Shown here piece by piece: positions 55,437 to 63,693 of a stretch of 64,000 bases of DNA. How positions within the stretch are numbered: position 1 is the first letter of the stretch; every line of letters starts with the position of its first letter. The DNA is from Corynebacterium sp. CNJ-954. Lineage in GTDB: Bacteria > Actinomycetota > Actinomycetes > Mycobacteriales > Mycobacteriaceae. The stretch lies in contig NZ_MKKI01000022.1 in NCBI RefSeq assembly GCF_001942345.1, positions 1-64,000 of the forward strand. The letters run 5' to 3'. The notes beneath the pieces were generated by a model that did no database searches, was not told the origin of the DNA, and saw nothing but the letters and a program-made list of their open reading frames with translations. The position numbers and the translations under genes are program-made.

Positions 55437-56333
55437 TCAGCGCTGCAGTGCATCCAGTGCGGCGGTGATGCGGTCGGTGGCGTCCGCGGGGACGTCGGCG
55501 ACCGGGCGGCGGGGCACACCGGCGGAGATGCCGTTGTGGCGCAGACCGGCCTTGACGGCGGCGATGAAGTTCTCGGAGATCATCGCGTCGATGGCGGGGT
55601 AGACCCGGTTCCATTCCGTACGGGCCTCGACGAGTTTGTCGTCGGCGATCAGCCGGCTGACGGAGACCAGTTCGGAGGGGACGACGTTCGCTGCTCCGGC
55701 GACGGCTCCGGCGGCACCTTCTGCCAGGGCGCTGTAGAGGTAGGGGTCCCAGCCGATGAAGGTCCCGAGCTTGTCGCTGTGGTGGTGGATCAGGCGCAGC
55801 GCCTGCTCCCAGTCGGCGCCGGAGTCCTTGATGTAACGGATGTTGTCGATCTCCTCGGCGAGGCTGCCGGCGGTGTCGGCGTCGAGGTTGACGCCGGTGG
55901 CGTCGGGGATGTTGTAGAGCATCACCGGAAGGTCGACGGAGGAGGACACCTCGCGGATGTAGGTGAGGGTCTCGTCCAGGCTCAACGGCTCGTAGTAGGG
56001 GGTGACGAGCATGAGGACGTCGGCACCGGCGGACTGGGCGGCGCGTGAGTGGCGGATGGCCTCCGCGGTGGAGGTGGCACCGGTCTGGGCGACCACCGGA
56101 ACGCGTCCTGCGGTGTACTCGATGACGTTCTCGACGAGCTGGAGGCGTTCGTCGGCGCTGAGAGCGGCGACCTCGGCGGTGGACCCGCCGACGACGACGC
56201 CGTCGACACCGTTGTCGACGGAGCGGTCGACGAGCTGCTTGAGCACGGCGGTGTCGATGTTCTCGTCAGCGTCGAAAGGGGTGGCGAGCGCGGTCAGGAT
56301 CCCGCGGAGGTCGGTGACTGTCGCAGATGTCAT
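55437..56333 (-). CDS. DapA-family (dihydrodipicolinate synthase-like) lyase/deaminase
   Basis: A 298-residue class I aldolase-fold enzyme: GILTALATPFDADENID at the start, GGSTAEVAALSADER near 48 (pyruvate-binding position), LYNIPDATGV with the catalytic Tyr near 138, IKDSGAD with the Schiff-base Lys near 167. In biosynthesis DapA acts alone; here it is in a catabolic unit with an ALDH and a flavin oxidase. In hydroxyproline breakdown a DapA-family deaminase forms 2-oxoglutarate semialdehyde, a good model for this gene, but other aldolase reactions are possible. Confidence 0.85.
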   Translation of the reverse strand: MTSATVTDLRGILTALATPFDADENIDTAVLKQLVDRSVDNGVDGVVVGGSTAEVAALSADERLQLVENVIEYTAGRVPVVAQTGATSTAEAIRHSRAAQSAGADVLMLVTPYYEPLSLDETLTYIREVSSSVDLPVMLYNIPDATGVNLDADTAGSLAEEIDNIRYIKDSGADWEQALRLIHHHSDKLGTFIGWDPYLYSALAEGAAGAVAGAANVVPSELVSVSRLIADDKLVEARTEWNRVYPAIDAMISENFIAAVKAGLRHNGISAGVPRRPVADVPADATDRITAALDALQR

Positions 56334-56384
56334 GGGTGTTCTCTCCTTGCTGGTGGTGTTGTTGAAGGTGCGGGGTGGCAGGCG

Positions 56385-57755
56385 TCAGTGGGCGACGGTC
56401 AGACCCTGCTGGGATTCAGTGGCCAGCAGGCTCGCCGCGCGCTGGGCTGCGGTGAATGCTGAGGTGATGGCGGTTTCGGTGTAGAGCGAACCGAGGTAGT
56501 CACCGGCGAGGAAGACCCGCTCCTCGGGTTTCATGAGCTCTTCCTGGATCTTGGCGCGACCTGGGAAGCAGTAGGGTGCACCGAGCTTCCACCGCTGCAC
56601 GTGGGTCTCCTCGACAATGTCCGCGAAGCCGGGCAGCACCTCATTGAGGTCGCGGTGGTAGATCGCCGCGATCTCGTCGTCGGTCTTGTCGATCAGGTTG
56701 TCGGCGAGGCTGGCAGGGGAGAAGACCATGATGCTGCCACCCGGACGCCGGGCGCCGCCGGTACCGTTGACCAGGTTGCCCATGTTCAACACGATGTTGA
56801 AGGAGCGTTTCGGGGTGGCGATTCCGTAGGCACCGTCCCATTCCTGCGGCGTGGTCTCCTTGGTCAGGAACGCCGCACTGACGTACGAGCCGTACTGGAC
56901 CTTTCCGAGCGCGTCCCGCAGCTCTGGTCGGAGGTCCACACCGATGCGCCGGGAGATCGGCGCAGGAGTGGCCATCACCGCGGTGCGGGCCGAAACCTCG
57001 TGTTCCTGGCCGTCCTTGATGTAACGCACGGTGACGTGGTCAGAGTGCTGGGTGAGCTCCTGCACCTCCGCTCCGGTCTCGATACGGTCCCGTTGTGAGG
57101 CGGCGATGGTCTCGGTCAGTGTCGACGGACCACCGACGATGCTCTTGCTCAGCCCCTGACCGATGTTCCACACCAGGCTGAAGTAGCCGATCCCGGCGCC
57201 GGCGGAGATCTGGTCCGGGTCTCCGGCGGAGCGGGTGACGGTGGGGCGGAACAGGGCGTCGACGTTCTCGGGGACGTCACCGAGGTACTCGGCGAAGGTG
57301 CGGTCGTTCTCGAAGTCGTAGATCCGCTGCTGGCGGGTCTCGCCGCTCTCCCCGGGACGACGTCGGACGGCCTGTGCGTAGCGCAGGACGTCGAGGCTGA
57401 CCTTTGCGCCGTGGGTGAGCATCTGGACGCGGTCGCTGAAAGGTACGGGGACGCGGAGGGGGTACGTCTGCGCAGGCCCGTTGATCAGGAGTTTTCCGTT
57501 CATGTGGACGCCGGCCAGGGTGCCGGGGACGTCCATCACGGCCGTGCCTGTCTCATGGAAGAGATCATCGGTGGACGTGCCTGCCCCGCTGAAGACGTGC
57601 CCACCCCAGTTGAGGAAGTACGGCCCGCGTTTTTCTGACCGGATGCGTCCGCCTGTGCGGTGCTCGGACTCGAGGATGAGGGTGTCCCAGTGGCGTAGCC
57701 GCCAGGCGGCGGAGAGGCCGGACAAGCCTCCTCCGATGATGATTGCGTCCTTCAC
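56385..57755 (-). CDS. FAD-dependent amine oxidase-like flavoprotein
   Basis: A 456-residue flavoprotein. The dinucleotide fold IIGGGLSGLSAAWRLR and the GG motif HRTGGRIRSE open the protein; AVMATPAPISRRIG near 240 and the FAD-binding end VFLAGDYLGSLYTETAITSA near 425 match the flavin-amine-oxidase / protoporphyrinogen-oxidase-like family. As first gene of the operon it should oxidise a C-N bond of the substrate. It is not the DAO-type enzyme usual in D-hydroxyproline oxidation. Two dyads lie upstream (57871-57898 and 57898-57915). Confidence 0.85.
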   Translation of the reverse strand: MKDAIIIGGGLSGLSAAWRLRHWDTLILESEHRTGGRIRSEKRGPYFLNWGGHVFSGAGTSTDDLFHETGTAVMDVPGTLAGVHMNGKLLINGPAQTYPLRVPVPFSDRVQMLTHGAKVSLDVLRYAQAVRRRPGESGETRQQRIYDFENDRTFAEYLGDVPENVDALFRPTVTRSAGDPDQISAGAGIGYFSLVWNIGQGLSKSIVGGPSTLTETIAASQRDRIETGAEVQELTQHSDHVTVRYIKDGQEHEVSARTAVMATPAPISRRIGVDLRPELRDALGKVQYGSYVSAAFLTKETTPQEWDGAYGIATPKRSFNIVLNMGNLVNGTGGARRPGGSIMVFSPASLADNLIDKTDDEIAAIYHRDLNEVLPGFADIVEETHVQRWKLGAPYCFPGRAKIQEELMKPEERVFLAGDYLGSLYTETAITSAFTAAQRAASLLATESQQGLTVAH

Positions 57756-57870
57756 GGTGGACTCCTTCGCGAAGTGGGGCGTGGCGGGAGGTCGGGACCG
57801 GCCGCCGGATTCGCCGGGATTGGAGTGGATGAGCGCGGGGCCCCGTAGGTGTCCCAGTCAACAGTGGCTG

Positions 57871-57898
57871 TATTACTGTTGTGGAAACCACAGTAATA
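57871..57898. promoter_or_regulatory. Inverted repeat upstream of amine-oxidase operon
   Basis: TATTACTG - 12 bases - CAGTAATA, perfect 8-bp arms, with an inner TGTGG-AAA-CCACA dyad. It adjoins the GntR-type motif, 116-143 bases upstream of the oxidase ATG. It may bind a second regulator or extend the same complex. Confidence 0.45.
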
Positions 57899-57915
57899 TG
57901 TGATTTGTGATCACA
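57898..57915 (-). promoter_or_regulatory. Putative GntR operator, copy 2
   Basis: On the minus strand TGTGATCACAAATCACAT, differing at one of 18 positions from the copy at 14607. It lies 143 bases upstream of the amine-oxidase start and 49 bases beyond the GntR gene end. Confidence 0.6.
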
Positions 57916-57963
57916 CAAGTGGGAATTCTGCTGATCCTGCCGCATGGTTGCGGCCCCGTCAGC

Positions 57964-58623
57964 TCAACGCATCACGGATGCGGCTATGGCCGAGTTCAGG
58001 GAGGCGTCGGTGATCCCCACTGCCGTCGACACATCCCCGGCCTGTGCGGCATCGATGAGATGGCGCTGGTGGGTGAGGAGCTCTGTGGCGGAACCGGATT
58101 CCAGCTCATCCCGTGCGCCCACGATCTTGAAGTGACGGCACCGGGCCCACAAGCTCCGGATCGTCTCGTCCAGCACCCTGTTGCCGGACGCGCCGTACAC
58201 CGTTCCCAGTAGGTCCTCGTCGAGGGAGAGGTAGTCGATGACGTCACCGCGTTCCAGGGCGCTGTGCATCCTGTCGTACAGGGTCTCCAGGGTCTGAAGA
58301 TCACCGGGCTCCAGCGCGGTGATGCCCGTCTCGGTGGCCCGGACCTCGAGAACCCGGCGGACCTCGTAGATGTCCAGCAGTTCCTCAGGGGAGAATGCCT
58401 TGACGACGGCACCACGACGGGGACGGGTCTCGACGAGTCCGACCTCCTCGAGCCGCTTGATGGCTTCGCGCACCGGCATCACGCTGATGCCGAGTTCTTC
58501 AGCGAGGTCCCGGATCTGCAGCCGTCGGCCTGCTTCGTAGCTTCCGTTGACGATTGCAGTATGGATCGCCTCATAGGCCAGGTCGCCTACGCGGTCAGTG
58601 GTCTGCAGTCGGCTGAGTGCCAT
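57964..58623 (-). CDS. GntR-family transcriptional regulator (FCD subfamily)
   Basis: A 219-residue regulator. Winged helix near 12-75 (AYEAIHTAIVNGSYEAG, then IRDLAEELGISVMPVREAIKRL cited from AEELGISVMPVREA) and an FCD effector domain (LLDIYEVRRVLEVRATE near 88; later histidines in THQRHLIDAA suit a metal-carboxylate site). Such proteins repress or activate catabolic genes in response to carboxylate intermediates. It sits between the two gene groups of the cluster and is divergent from the Ldh_2 gene. ATG 58623 gives the normal start. Confidence 0.88.
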   Translation of the reverse strand: MALSRLQTTDRVGDLAYEAIHTAIVNGSYEAGRRLQIRDLAEELGISVMPVREAIKRLEEVGLVETRPRRGAVVKAFSPEELLDIYEVRRVLEVRATETGITALEPGDLQTLETLYDRMHSALERGDVIDYLSLDEDLLGTVYGASGNRVLDETIRSLWARCRHFKIVGARDELESGSATELLTHQRHLIDAAQAGDVSTAVGITDASLNSAIAASVMR

Positions 58624-58706
58624 GCGGTTCACTATACCGAGGGCGGCGGAGGGCTCTGCCCTCTGGGCGACCCGCTCTTGTGCCGGGCCGTGTGGGCCGA
58701 TAGTTT

Positions 58707-58724
58707 CGTGATCACATATCACCT
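58707..58724 (+). promoter_or_regulatory. Putative GntR operator, copy 3
   Basis: CGTGATCACATATCACCT, matching the copy at 14607 at 15 of 18 positions and more broadly over 58701-58727. It lies 20 bases before the Ldh_2 start and 84 bases upstream of the GntR start, so it can control both. Confidence 0.6.
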
Positions 58725-58744
58725 AGGAAAGGCAGGTTGTCCCT

Positions 58745-59704
58745 GTGGAGGTCTCTCCGGACACCCTCGAATCACAGTGCCGGGACGTTCTCCGACGGGC
58801 CGGCGCGAATGCCCTGACCGCAGGCAGTCTCGCCCGGGCCACCGTCGCCGCCGAGATCCGCGGACGCGCGGAGGTGGGCGTCCTGCACCTCCTGGACTAC
58901 CTCACCGCCCTCCGGCGGGGCGCTCTCAACGGCACGGCGGTTCCCTCGGTCTCCCGGTCTGGAGCGGTCGTCAGCGTCGACGCCGTCGAAGGTACGGCGC
59001 AGGGGGCGTTCGACACCGCACTCCCCGCACTGCTCGAAGCCGCAGGTGACCAGGGTATTGCGGTGCTGCGTCTGCACAACTCGTTTACCTGTGGTGAACT
59101 CGCGTACTACACGACAGTGCTGACAGACCACGGTCTCATGTCCCTCGCGGTCGCGAACTCTCCGGCGCTCGTCGCTCCGGACGGTACCGTCACCGCAGTC
59201 CTCGGCACGAACCCGATGTCGTTCGCGGCGCCGGCCGATCCGTCACCGCTGGTGATAGACCAGGGCATCAGCGCAGCCGCGTATGTCACCGTCCGACGTC
59301 ACGCCGACGAAGGACGGGAGATTCCGTCGACATGGGCCGTCGACCGTGACGGCCGTCCGACCAACGATGCCGCCGACGCACTCGCCGGCTCTCTCCGCCC
59401 GGCGGGCGGGCAGAAGATGACGAACATCGGACTGATGGTCGAGGCCCTCGCCGCATTCGCCGGTGCCCGGTGGTCCACCGATGCCGCCGGGTTCGACGCC
59501 GGGAGCGACAGCCCTTCCGTCGGGATGTTCCTGCTGGCCGTCCGTCCGGAGTCTGCGGTGGCGGGTTACACGGAGCGACTCGGCGCCCAACTGCGCCACC
59601 TCGAGGAGGATTACGGGATGGCCCTGCCCGGACGGCGACGACCTCCGGCGCAGGTTCTCGACATTGCCGACGACGTGTACCAGGCGCTCGTGGAAAAACT
59701 GTGA
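58745..59704 (+). CDS. Malate/lactate dehydrogenase type 2 (Ldh_2) family oxidoreductase
   Basis: A 319-residue NAD(P)H-dependent enzyme of the family that includes ureidoglycolate, diketogulonate and delta1-piperideine/pyrroline-2-carboxylate reductases. Characteristic strings: RGRAEVGVLHLLDYL near 39 (usually RGxxSHG; here the conserved His region reads EVGVLH), VRLHNSFTCGELAYYT-like segment near 105, ALVAPDGTVTAVLGTNPMSFAAPA near 145 (cited LGTNPMSFA) and PSVGMFLLAVRP near 260. Start GTG 58745. Given its neighbours a cyclic imine reductase role is attractive but unproven. Confidence 0.82.
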   Translation: MEVSPDTLESQCRDVLRRAGANALTAGSLARATVAAEIRGRAEVGVLHLLDYLTALRRGALNGTAVPSVSRSGAVVSVDAVEGTAQGAFDTALPALLEAAGDQGIAVLRLHNSFTCGELAYYTTVLTDHGLMSLAVANSPALVAPDGTVTAVLGTNPMSFAAPADPSPLVIDQGISAAAYVTVRRHADEGREIPSTWAVDRDGRPTNDAADALAGSLRPAGGQKMTNIGLMVEALAAFAGARWSTDAAGFDAGSDSPSVGMFLLAVRPESAVAGYTERLGAQLRHLEEDYGMALPGRRRPPAQVLDIADDVYQALVEKL

Positions 59705-59752
59705 CCTGCCATGTCATCTGAGCCGTCACACGGGGCGTGAACCTCCCGGCGA

Positions 59753-60583
59753 TCAGGCCTTCAGGCGCTCCGACCTCAGCCGGGCGACCTCGTCGTCGAG
59801 CTGGGTGGCGAAAGCACCGGTCAGTGGGGGCAGCTCGGCGAGTGTCGTGTCCATCGCGGAGGCGAGCAGCAGATCAGCCAGCTGTGGGTTCCGGGCGAGC
59901 ACCGGGCCGTGCATGTAGGTCGCCACGATCGAGCCCTGCACCGCACCCTCGAAGTACACTTCCTTGCCCGCACGGTCATGGCCCAGTCCGCCGGACAGTG
60001 CACCGTGGGCGTCGGTGTTGCCCACCCCTTCGGTGACGTACCCCAGCGGGGAGGCGTCCGGGCCCAGCAGCGTCGCCCCCTGGTGGTTCGCGAAGCCGGT
60101 CAACGGCTCGGTCAACACCCCTGCCGCGCCGAGCGAACCGGCGGTCAGCCCGAACCCCTTCAGGTCAGGGTTGGACCGCACTTCGCCGATCATGCGGGTC
60201 TGCAGGGAGGATGTGGTGACGTCGAGGAGTCCGAGACCGTCGACCATCCGGTCCGAGGCACGGAAGGAGGTGCCGAAGACCTGCAGACCGGCGCAGATCG
60301 CGAGGACAGGTCGGCCAGCCTGGACCGCGCGCGCCATCGCGCCGTCGGCGATCAGATGGTCGGCGGCGAGGATCTGGGCGACGTCCTCGCCACCGCCGAC
60401 AGTGTAGATGTCCAGGGTCTCCGGAACACCGTCGCCGAGGGTGATGGGGTGGATCTCGGCGCTGATACCGCGCATCCGGGCACGTTGACGCAGGACCAGC
60501 GCGTTACCGTCGTCGCCGTAGGTGCCCAGGACGTCGGGCAGGACGAGGCCGATATTCAGGGTCGCTTCACGGGCAGCATTCAC
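59753..60583 (-). CDS. gatD: Lipid II isoglutaminyl synthase, glutamine amidotransferase subunit
   Basis: A 276-residue class I glutaminase (CobQ/GATase1-like): GLVLPDVLGTYGDDGNA at the start, nucleophile in VLAICAGLQVFG near 97, catalytic His in VATYMHGPVLARN near 212. With MurT it amidates D-glutamate in lipid II, needed for peptidoglycan cross-linking. GTG 60583 overlaps the murT stop (GTGA). Confidence 0.93.
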   Translation of the reverse strand: MNAAREATLNIGLVLPDVLGTYGDDGNALVLRQRARMRGISAEIHPITLGDGVPETLDIYTVGGGEDVAQILAADHLIADGAMARAVQAGRPVLAICAGLQVFGTSFRASDRMVDGLGLLDVTTSSLQTRMIGEVRSNPDLKGFGLTAGSLGAAGVLTEPLTGFANHQGATLLGPDASPLGYVTEGVGNTDAHGALSGGLGHDRAGKEVYFEGAVQGSIVATYMHGPVLARNPQLADLLLASAMDTTLAELPPLTGAFATQLDDEVARLRSERLKA

Positions 60584-61842
60584 TGGGAGATCTCCTTCTG
60601 CAGGTCCTTACGCAGGTCTCGGAAAGCGGTGTAATTGGCCAGGACCTCCACCCGACCGGGCGGGCAGGCGCGCACCGCGGCGACGGTGTCGGTGACGGTC
60701 TGGTGTTCCACACCGGCGTAGCCCAACCGGACAGCCAGGTCGGCAGACCGTTCACCGGCGGCGACGACCTTGATGTCCTCGAAGTTCTCGAACTTCACGT
60801 CCCACAGCCAGGACAGGTCCTGACCGTCGGCGACCTGGCCATTGACCGCGATGACCAGGCCGTCCGCCGAACGGTCGACCATGGACAGGGCCTCCTGCCA
60901 TCCCGCGGGGTTCTTCGCGAGGAGCAGGTGGATCTCGCGCCCCTCGAGGTTGACGGTGGAGTACCGGCCGGCGACATCGTCGACACGTTCGGCGGCGGCG
61001 AGAGCCGTCGTCTCGTCCACTCCCAGTGCGACGGCTGCGGCGATGGCCTGGGCGGCATTGCCGCGGTTGGCGTTGCCCGGCAGCTTCAGTGACATCGGCA
61101 TCAGTTCCGCATCCGGGGTGGTCAGTCCCTCGGAGGTGACGGTCCAGGTGGGGGTCGGGCGACGGAACTCCCGGCCGTCCGGCAGGTGCTTCACCGCGAA
61201 CCAGTCCGGCGAGCCGTCGGACTTCTCGGTTCGGACCACCGCACCGCCGGTGCGCGGGCAGGACGTGGAGTCACCGGTGAAACCGACACCGGCGGAGACC
61301 CACACGACGTTCGGGCAGTTCCACGCCACCGAGGTGACCTGGACGTCGTCGCAGTTGGCGATGACGGTCATCCCGGGACGCTTCTCCACGCACTCCCGCA
61401 GAACCCGTTCGATCTTGTTGATCTCGCCGACGCGGTCGAGCTGGTCGCGGGACAGGTTGAGCAGGACCAGCACATCGCAGTCGAGCTTCTCGGCGATGGC
61501 GGGAACGTGGAGTTCGTCGACCTCCAGGACGATACGGTCGCGGCCACGTCCAGCCAGCAGAGCAGAGATGACCCCGGCGTCCATGTTGTCGCCGCCGTCG
61601 TTGGTGGCGACGGTGCCCAGCGTGCGGACTGCTTCGGCGAGCATGCGGGTGGTCGTGGACTTGCCGTTCGTCCCGGTGACGATGGTGCAGGGGCGGCCGT
61701 CGCCGAGCTGCTCCATGAGCTTGGGGTCAATCATGTTGGCGATGAGCCCGCCGATCATGCCGCCGGAACCACGGCCCGTCTTCTTCGACGCCCAGGTCGC
61801 GAGGTCCGCGGCACGGACAGCAAGTGAGGTCAACACACCCAT
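60580..61842 (-). CDS. murT: Lipid II isoglutaminyl synthase, Mur ligase-like subunit
   Basis: A 420-residue Mur ligase-fold protein: ATP loop VTGTNGKSTTTRM near 58, LVLLNLSRDQLDR near 125, LPGNANRGNAAQAIAAA near 250, and the C-terminal MurT domain (LLLAKNPAGWQEAL). It activates the D-Glu carboxylate for amidation by GatD. The central Cys-rich ribbon is reduced: only SCPRTGG is seen where other MurT proteins have CPxC pairs. ATG 61842 has GAGGG about 9 bases upstream; GTG 61854 overlapping the previous stop is an alternative. Confidence 0.92.
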   Translation of the reverse strand: MGVLTSLAVRAADLATWASKKTGRGSGGMIGGLIANMIDPKLMEQLGDGRPCTIVTGTNGKSTTTRMLAEAVRTLGTVATNDGGDNMDAGVISALLAGRGRDRIVLEVDELHVPAIAEKLDCDVLVLLNLSRDQLDRVGEINKIERVLRECVEKRPGMTVIANCDDVQVTSVAWNCPNVVWVSAGVGFTGDSTSCPRTGGAVVRTEKSDGSPDWFAVKHLPDGREFRRPTPTWTVTSEGLTTPDAELMPMSLKLPGNANRGNAAQAIAAAVALGVDETTALAAAERVDDVAGRYSTVNLEGREIHLLLAKNPAGWQEALSMVDRSADGLVIAVNGQVADGQDLSWLWDVKFENFEDIKVVAAGERSADLAVRLGYAGVEHQTVTDTVAAVRACPPGRVEVLANYTAFRDLRKDLQKEISQ

Positions 61843-61850
61843 TGCTTCGA

Positions 61851-63671
61851 TCACCCTCGTTTCTGATTCTGAGTCTGATTTTGAGTCTGGTTCTGTTTCT
61901 GCCGGTTCTGGTTTCCGCCGCCGGAGCGTCCTGAACCTCGCCGGCGCCGCCGACGGTTGGACGAGGAGCGTCCCGCTCCCGTCCCGCCACTGTTCCTGGT
62001 GGCGGAGGACGTCTCCTTCGACGTGTCATTCTTTTCGCTCTGGTCACCGTGGCCGGGCTGTTTCCCCTGACCACCCTGGCCGGCTTGCCCGCCTTGCCCG
62101 CCACGACCGCGCCCGCCGCGGGACTGGTTGCGGCTGCGGTTCTGACCGCGGCCCTGACCACGGCCCTGGTTCCTGCCCTGGTTGCGGTTCTTTCCCCGCT
62201 GGGGTGCAGGAATCCTGGGGGTCGCAGGCCGGGCGTCCGGCACCGCTATCTCCGTGGAGCCGTCGGAGACGTCCTCCAGTGCCGCGAGGAACTCGTCGTC
62301 CGTGAACAGCGGGATGTTCTTGCGCTCCCCGTGCATCGCCTTGCCGCGCAGTTCATGACTGCGGTTGCAGACCACCAGGCTGGAGGTCCGGTTGAGTTTC
62401 TCGCTGTAGACCAGGCCTGCGCGGGTCGCGGAGCTGATCAGGACGTCGGGGTCAACACCGACATCCGGGCTGACGACGAACTCCATGCCCTGGACCAGGT
62501 TCGGTCCGTCGGGCGTGCCGGGATTACCGAAGGGGCGTGGCGATGTCGTGGCGTCCACCCGGACTGCACTGCGCTGCAGGCCGAAGCGGTCGGCGGTGAG
62601 CACCGACGGGTCGGCGACCGACAAGCCACCGGGGGTATTGTCGGCCGTGTCCGCCGCCAGATACCGCTGGGTGCTGTAGAGCGGAAAGAGAATACGGTTG
62701 TCGGCGAGCAACAGGTCGTCGGCGAGGGTGTCGGCGCGTTCCAGACTCGCCACCTGACCCAGCCCCGGTAGGGCGTCGGAGGGAAGGACAAGACCGTGGG
62801 CCTCGGCGTAGTGGGCTGCGATGCTCCGTAAACGGGGGTCCGCCACCGGCACACCGGCGCGTTTCGACGACGCCAGGGTGTCGACGATGCGTGCCGGCGT
62901 GGGGACGGCGACCTTCTTCGGCCGGCGCTGGTTACGACGCCGCCCACGCGGGTTGTTCCGCTGGGCGCCCCGGTTGGCGGCGCGCTGTGCGCGCCGATAC
63001 TCGAACTGGATGAAACCCCAGGTCAAGGTGGTGTTATGGCAGATCAGGGTCCGTCCGTCGATGAGGTCGAACAACAACGGGGCCACGGTGGCGAATCCGG
63101 GCGCCTGTCCGAGGTCAGCCTCGGTGTATCCGTGCAGGTGCCACGGGCCGGGGTCCTCGCCGGGGTTGATCTGCTGCACGATCCCGGTGACCGGGGTCGT
63201 TTCCACGGCTGGCTCGTCACCGCCGGCGGGGGAGCCTGCAGCCATGGTGGAGCCGGCCTGCGCGGAGGCGGGACGGTTTCCACTGAAGACGGCACGCTCA
63301 CCGTCGGCGGTGTGCAGGGTCGCAGAGAACGCGACGAGCCGCGAGGTGCTGGGGTGGATCCCCGAGGCCGCAACGGTGATCTCGACGAAAGGCGCCTCTT
63401 CCGCACTCGGCAGCGTGCCGTGGAAAGTCTTCGGAAGATGGCGGTGCGAGGTCTTCGGGGGGAGGGTGCTGTCGGCACCAGCGGGGGTACCGGCAGCACC
63501 GGTACTGTTGCCCTGCTCGGCCTGCTCAGCCTGCTCGATGATCTGGGCCGACGGGGGTGCGGAGCGGCGGTGAACCTGACGGCGGCGGCGTCGGGAACGA
63601 CCCTGCCCGCTTCGCGGGGCGCCGTCAGCGGCGTCGGGGCCGGAACCGGGGGAAGTCATGGAGGACATCAT
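61851..63671 (-). CDS. DnaQ-like exonuclease / BRCT domain protein with RGG-rich tail
   Basis: About 606 residues. A divergent DnaQ-type 3'-5' exonuclease domain (FVEITVAASGIHPSTSRLVAF near 92, ICHNTTLTWGFIQFEYRRA near 210, then the HYAEAHGLVLPSDALPGL segment), a BRCT-like region (PNLVQGMEFVVSP to NRSHELRGKAM near 385-450), and a tail of about 110 residues made of Arg, Gly, Gln and Asn (QGRGQGRG, QNQTQNQTQNQ). The DxE exonuclease motif is changed (E-T-V where D-x-E is expected). Upstream of murT-gatD as in other corynebacteria. Start uncertain (63683, 63671 or 63659). Confidence 0.7.
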   Translation of the reverse strand: MMSSMTSPGSGPDAADGAPRSGQGRSRRRRRQVHRRSAPPSAQIIEQAEQAEQGNSTGAAGTPAGADSTLPPKTSHRHLPKTFHGTLPSAEEAPFVEITVAASGIHPSTSRLVAFSATLHTADGERAVFSGNRPASAQAGSTMAAGSPAGGDEPAVETTPVTGIVQQINPGEDPGPWHLHGYTEADLGQAPGFATVAPLLFDLIDGRTLICHNTTLTWGFIQFEYRRAQRAANRGAQRNNPRGRRRNQRRPKKVAVPTPARIVDTLASSKRAGVPVADPRLRSIAAHYAEAHGLVLPSDALPGLGQVASLERADTLADDLLLADNRILFPLYSTQRYLAADTADNTPGGLSVADPSVLTADRFGLQRSAVRVDATTSPRPFGNPGTPDGPNLVQGMEFVVSPDVGVDPDVLISSATRAGLVYSEKLNRTSSLVVCNRSHELRGKAMHGERKNIPLFTDDEFLAALEDVSDGSTEIAVPDARPATPRIPAPQRGKNRNQGRNQGRGQGRGQNRSRNQSRGGRGRGGQGGQAGQGGQGKQPGHGDQSEKNDTSKETSSATRNSGGTGAGRSSSNRRRRRRGSGRSGGGNQNRQKQNQTQNQTQNQKRG

Positions 63672-63693
63672 ACGTTCCGCCACGCCGTGGGTG

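Noticed and set aside
53899-57755. Lysine-biosynthesis role for the DapA-like gene
   Set aside because: Its operon partners (flavin amine oxidase, ALDH) and GntR/FCD control point to breakdown; no dapB or other lysine gene is near.
53899-59704. Firm assignment as a hydroxyproline pathway
   Set aside because: No proline-racemase-like epimerase and no DAO-type D-hydroxyproline dehydrogenase are present in the window; kept only as a hypothesis.
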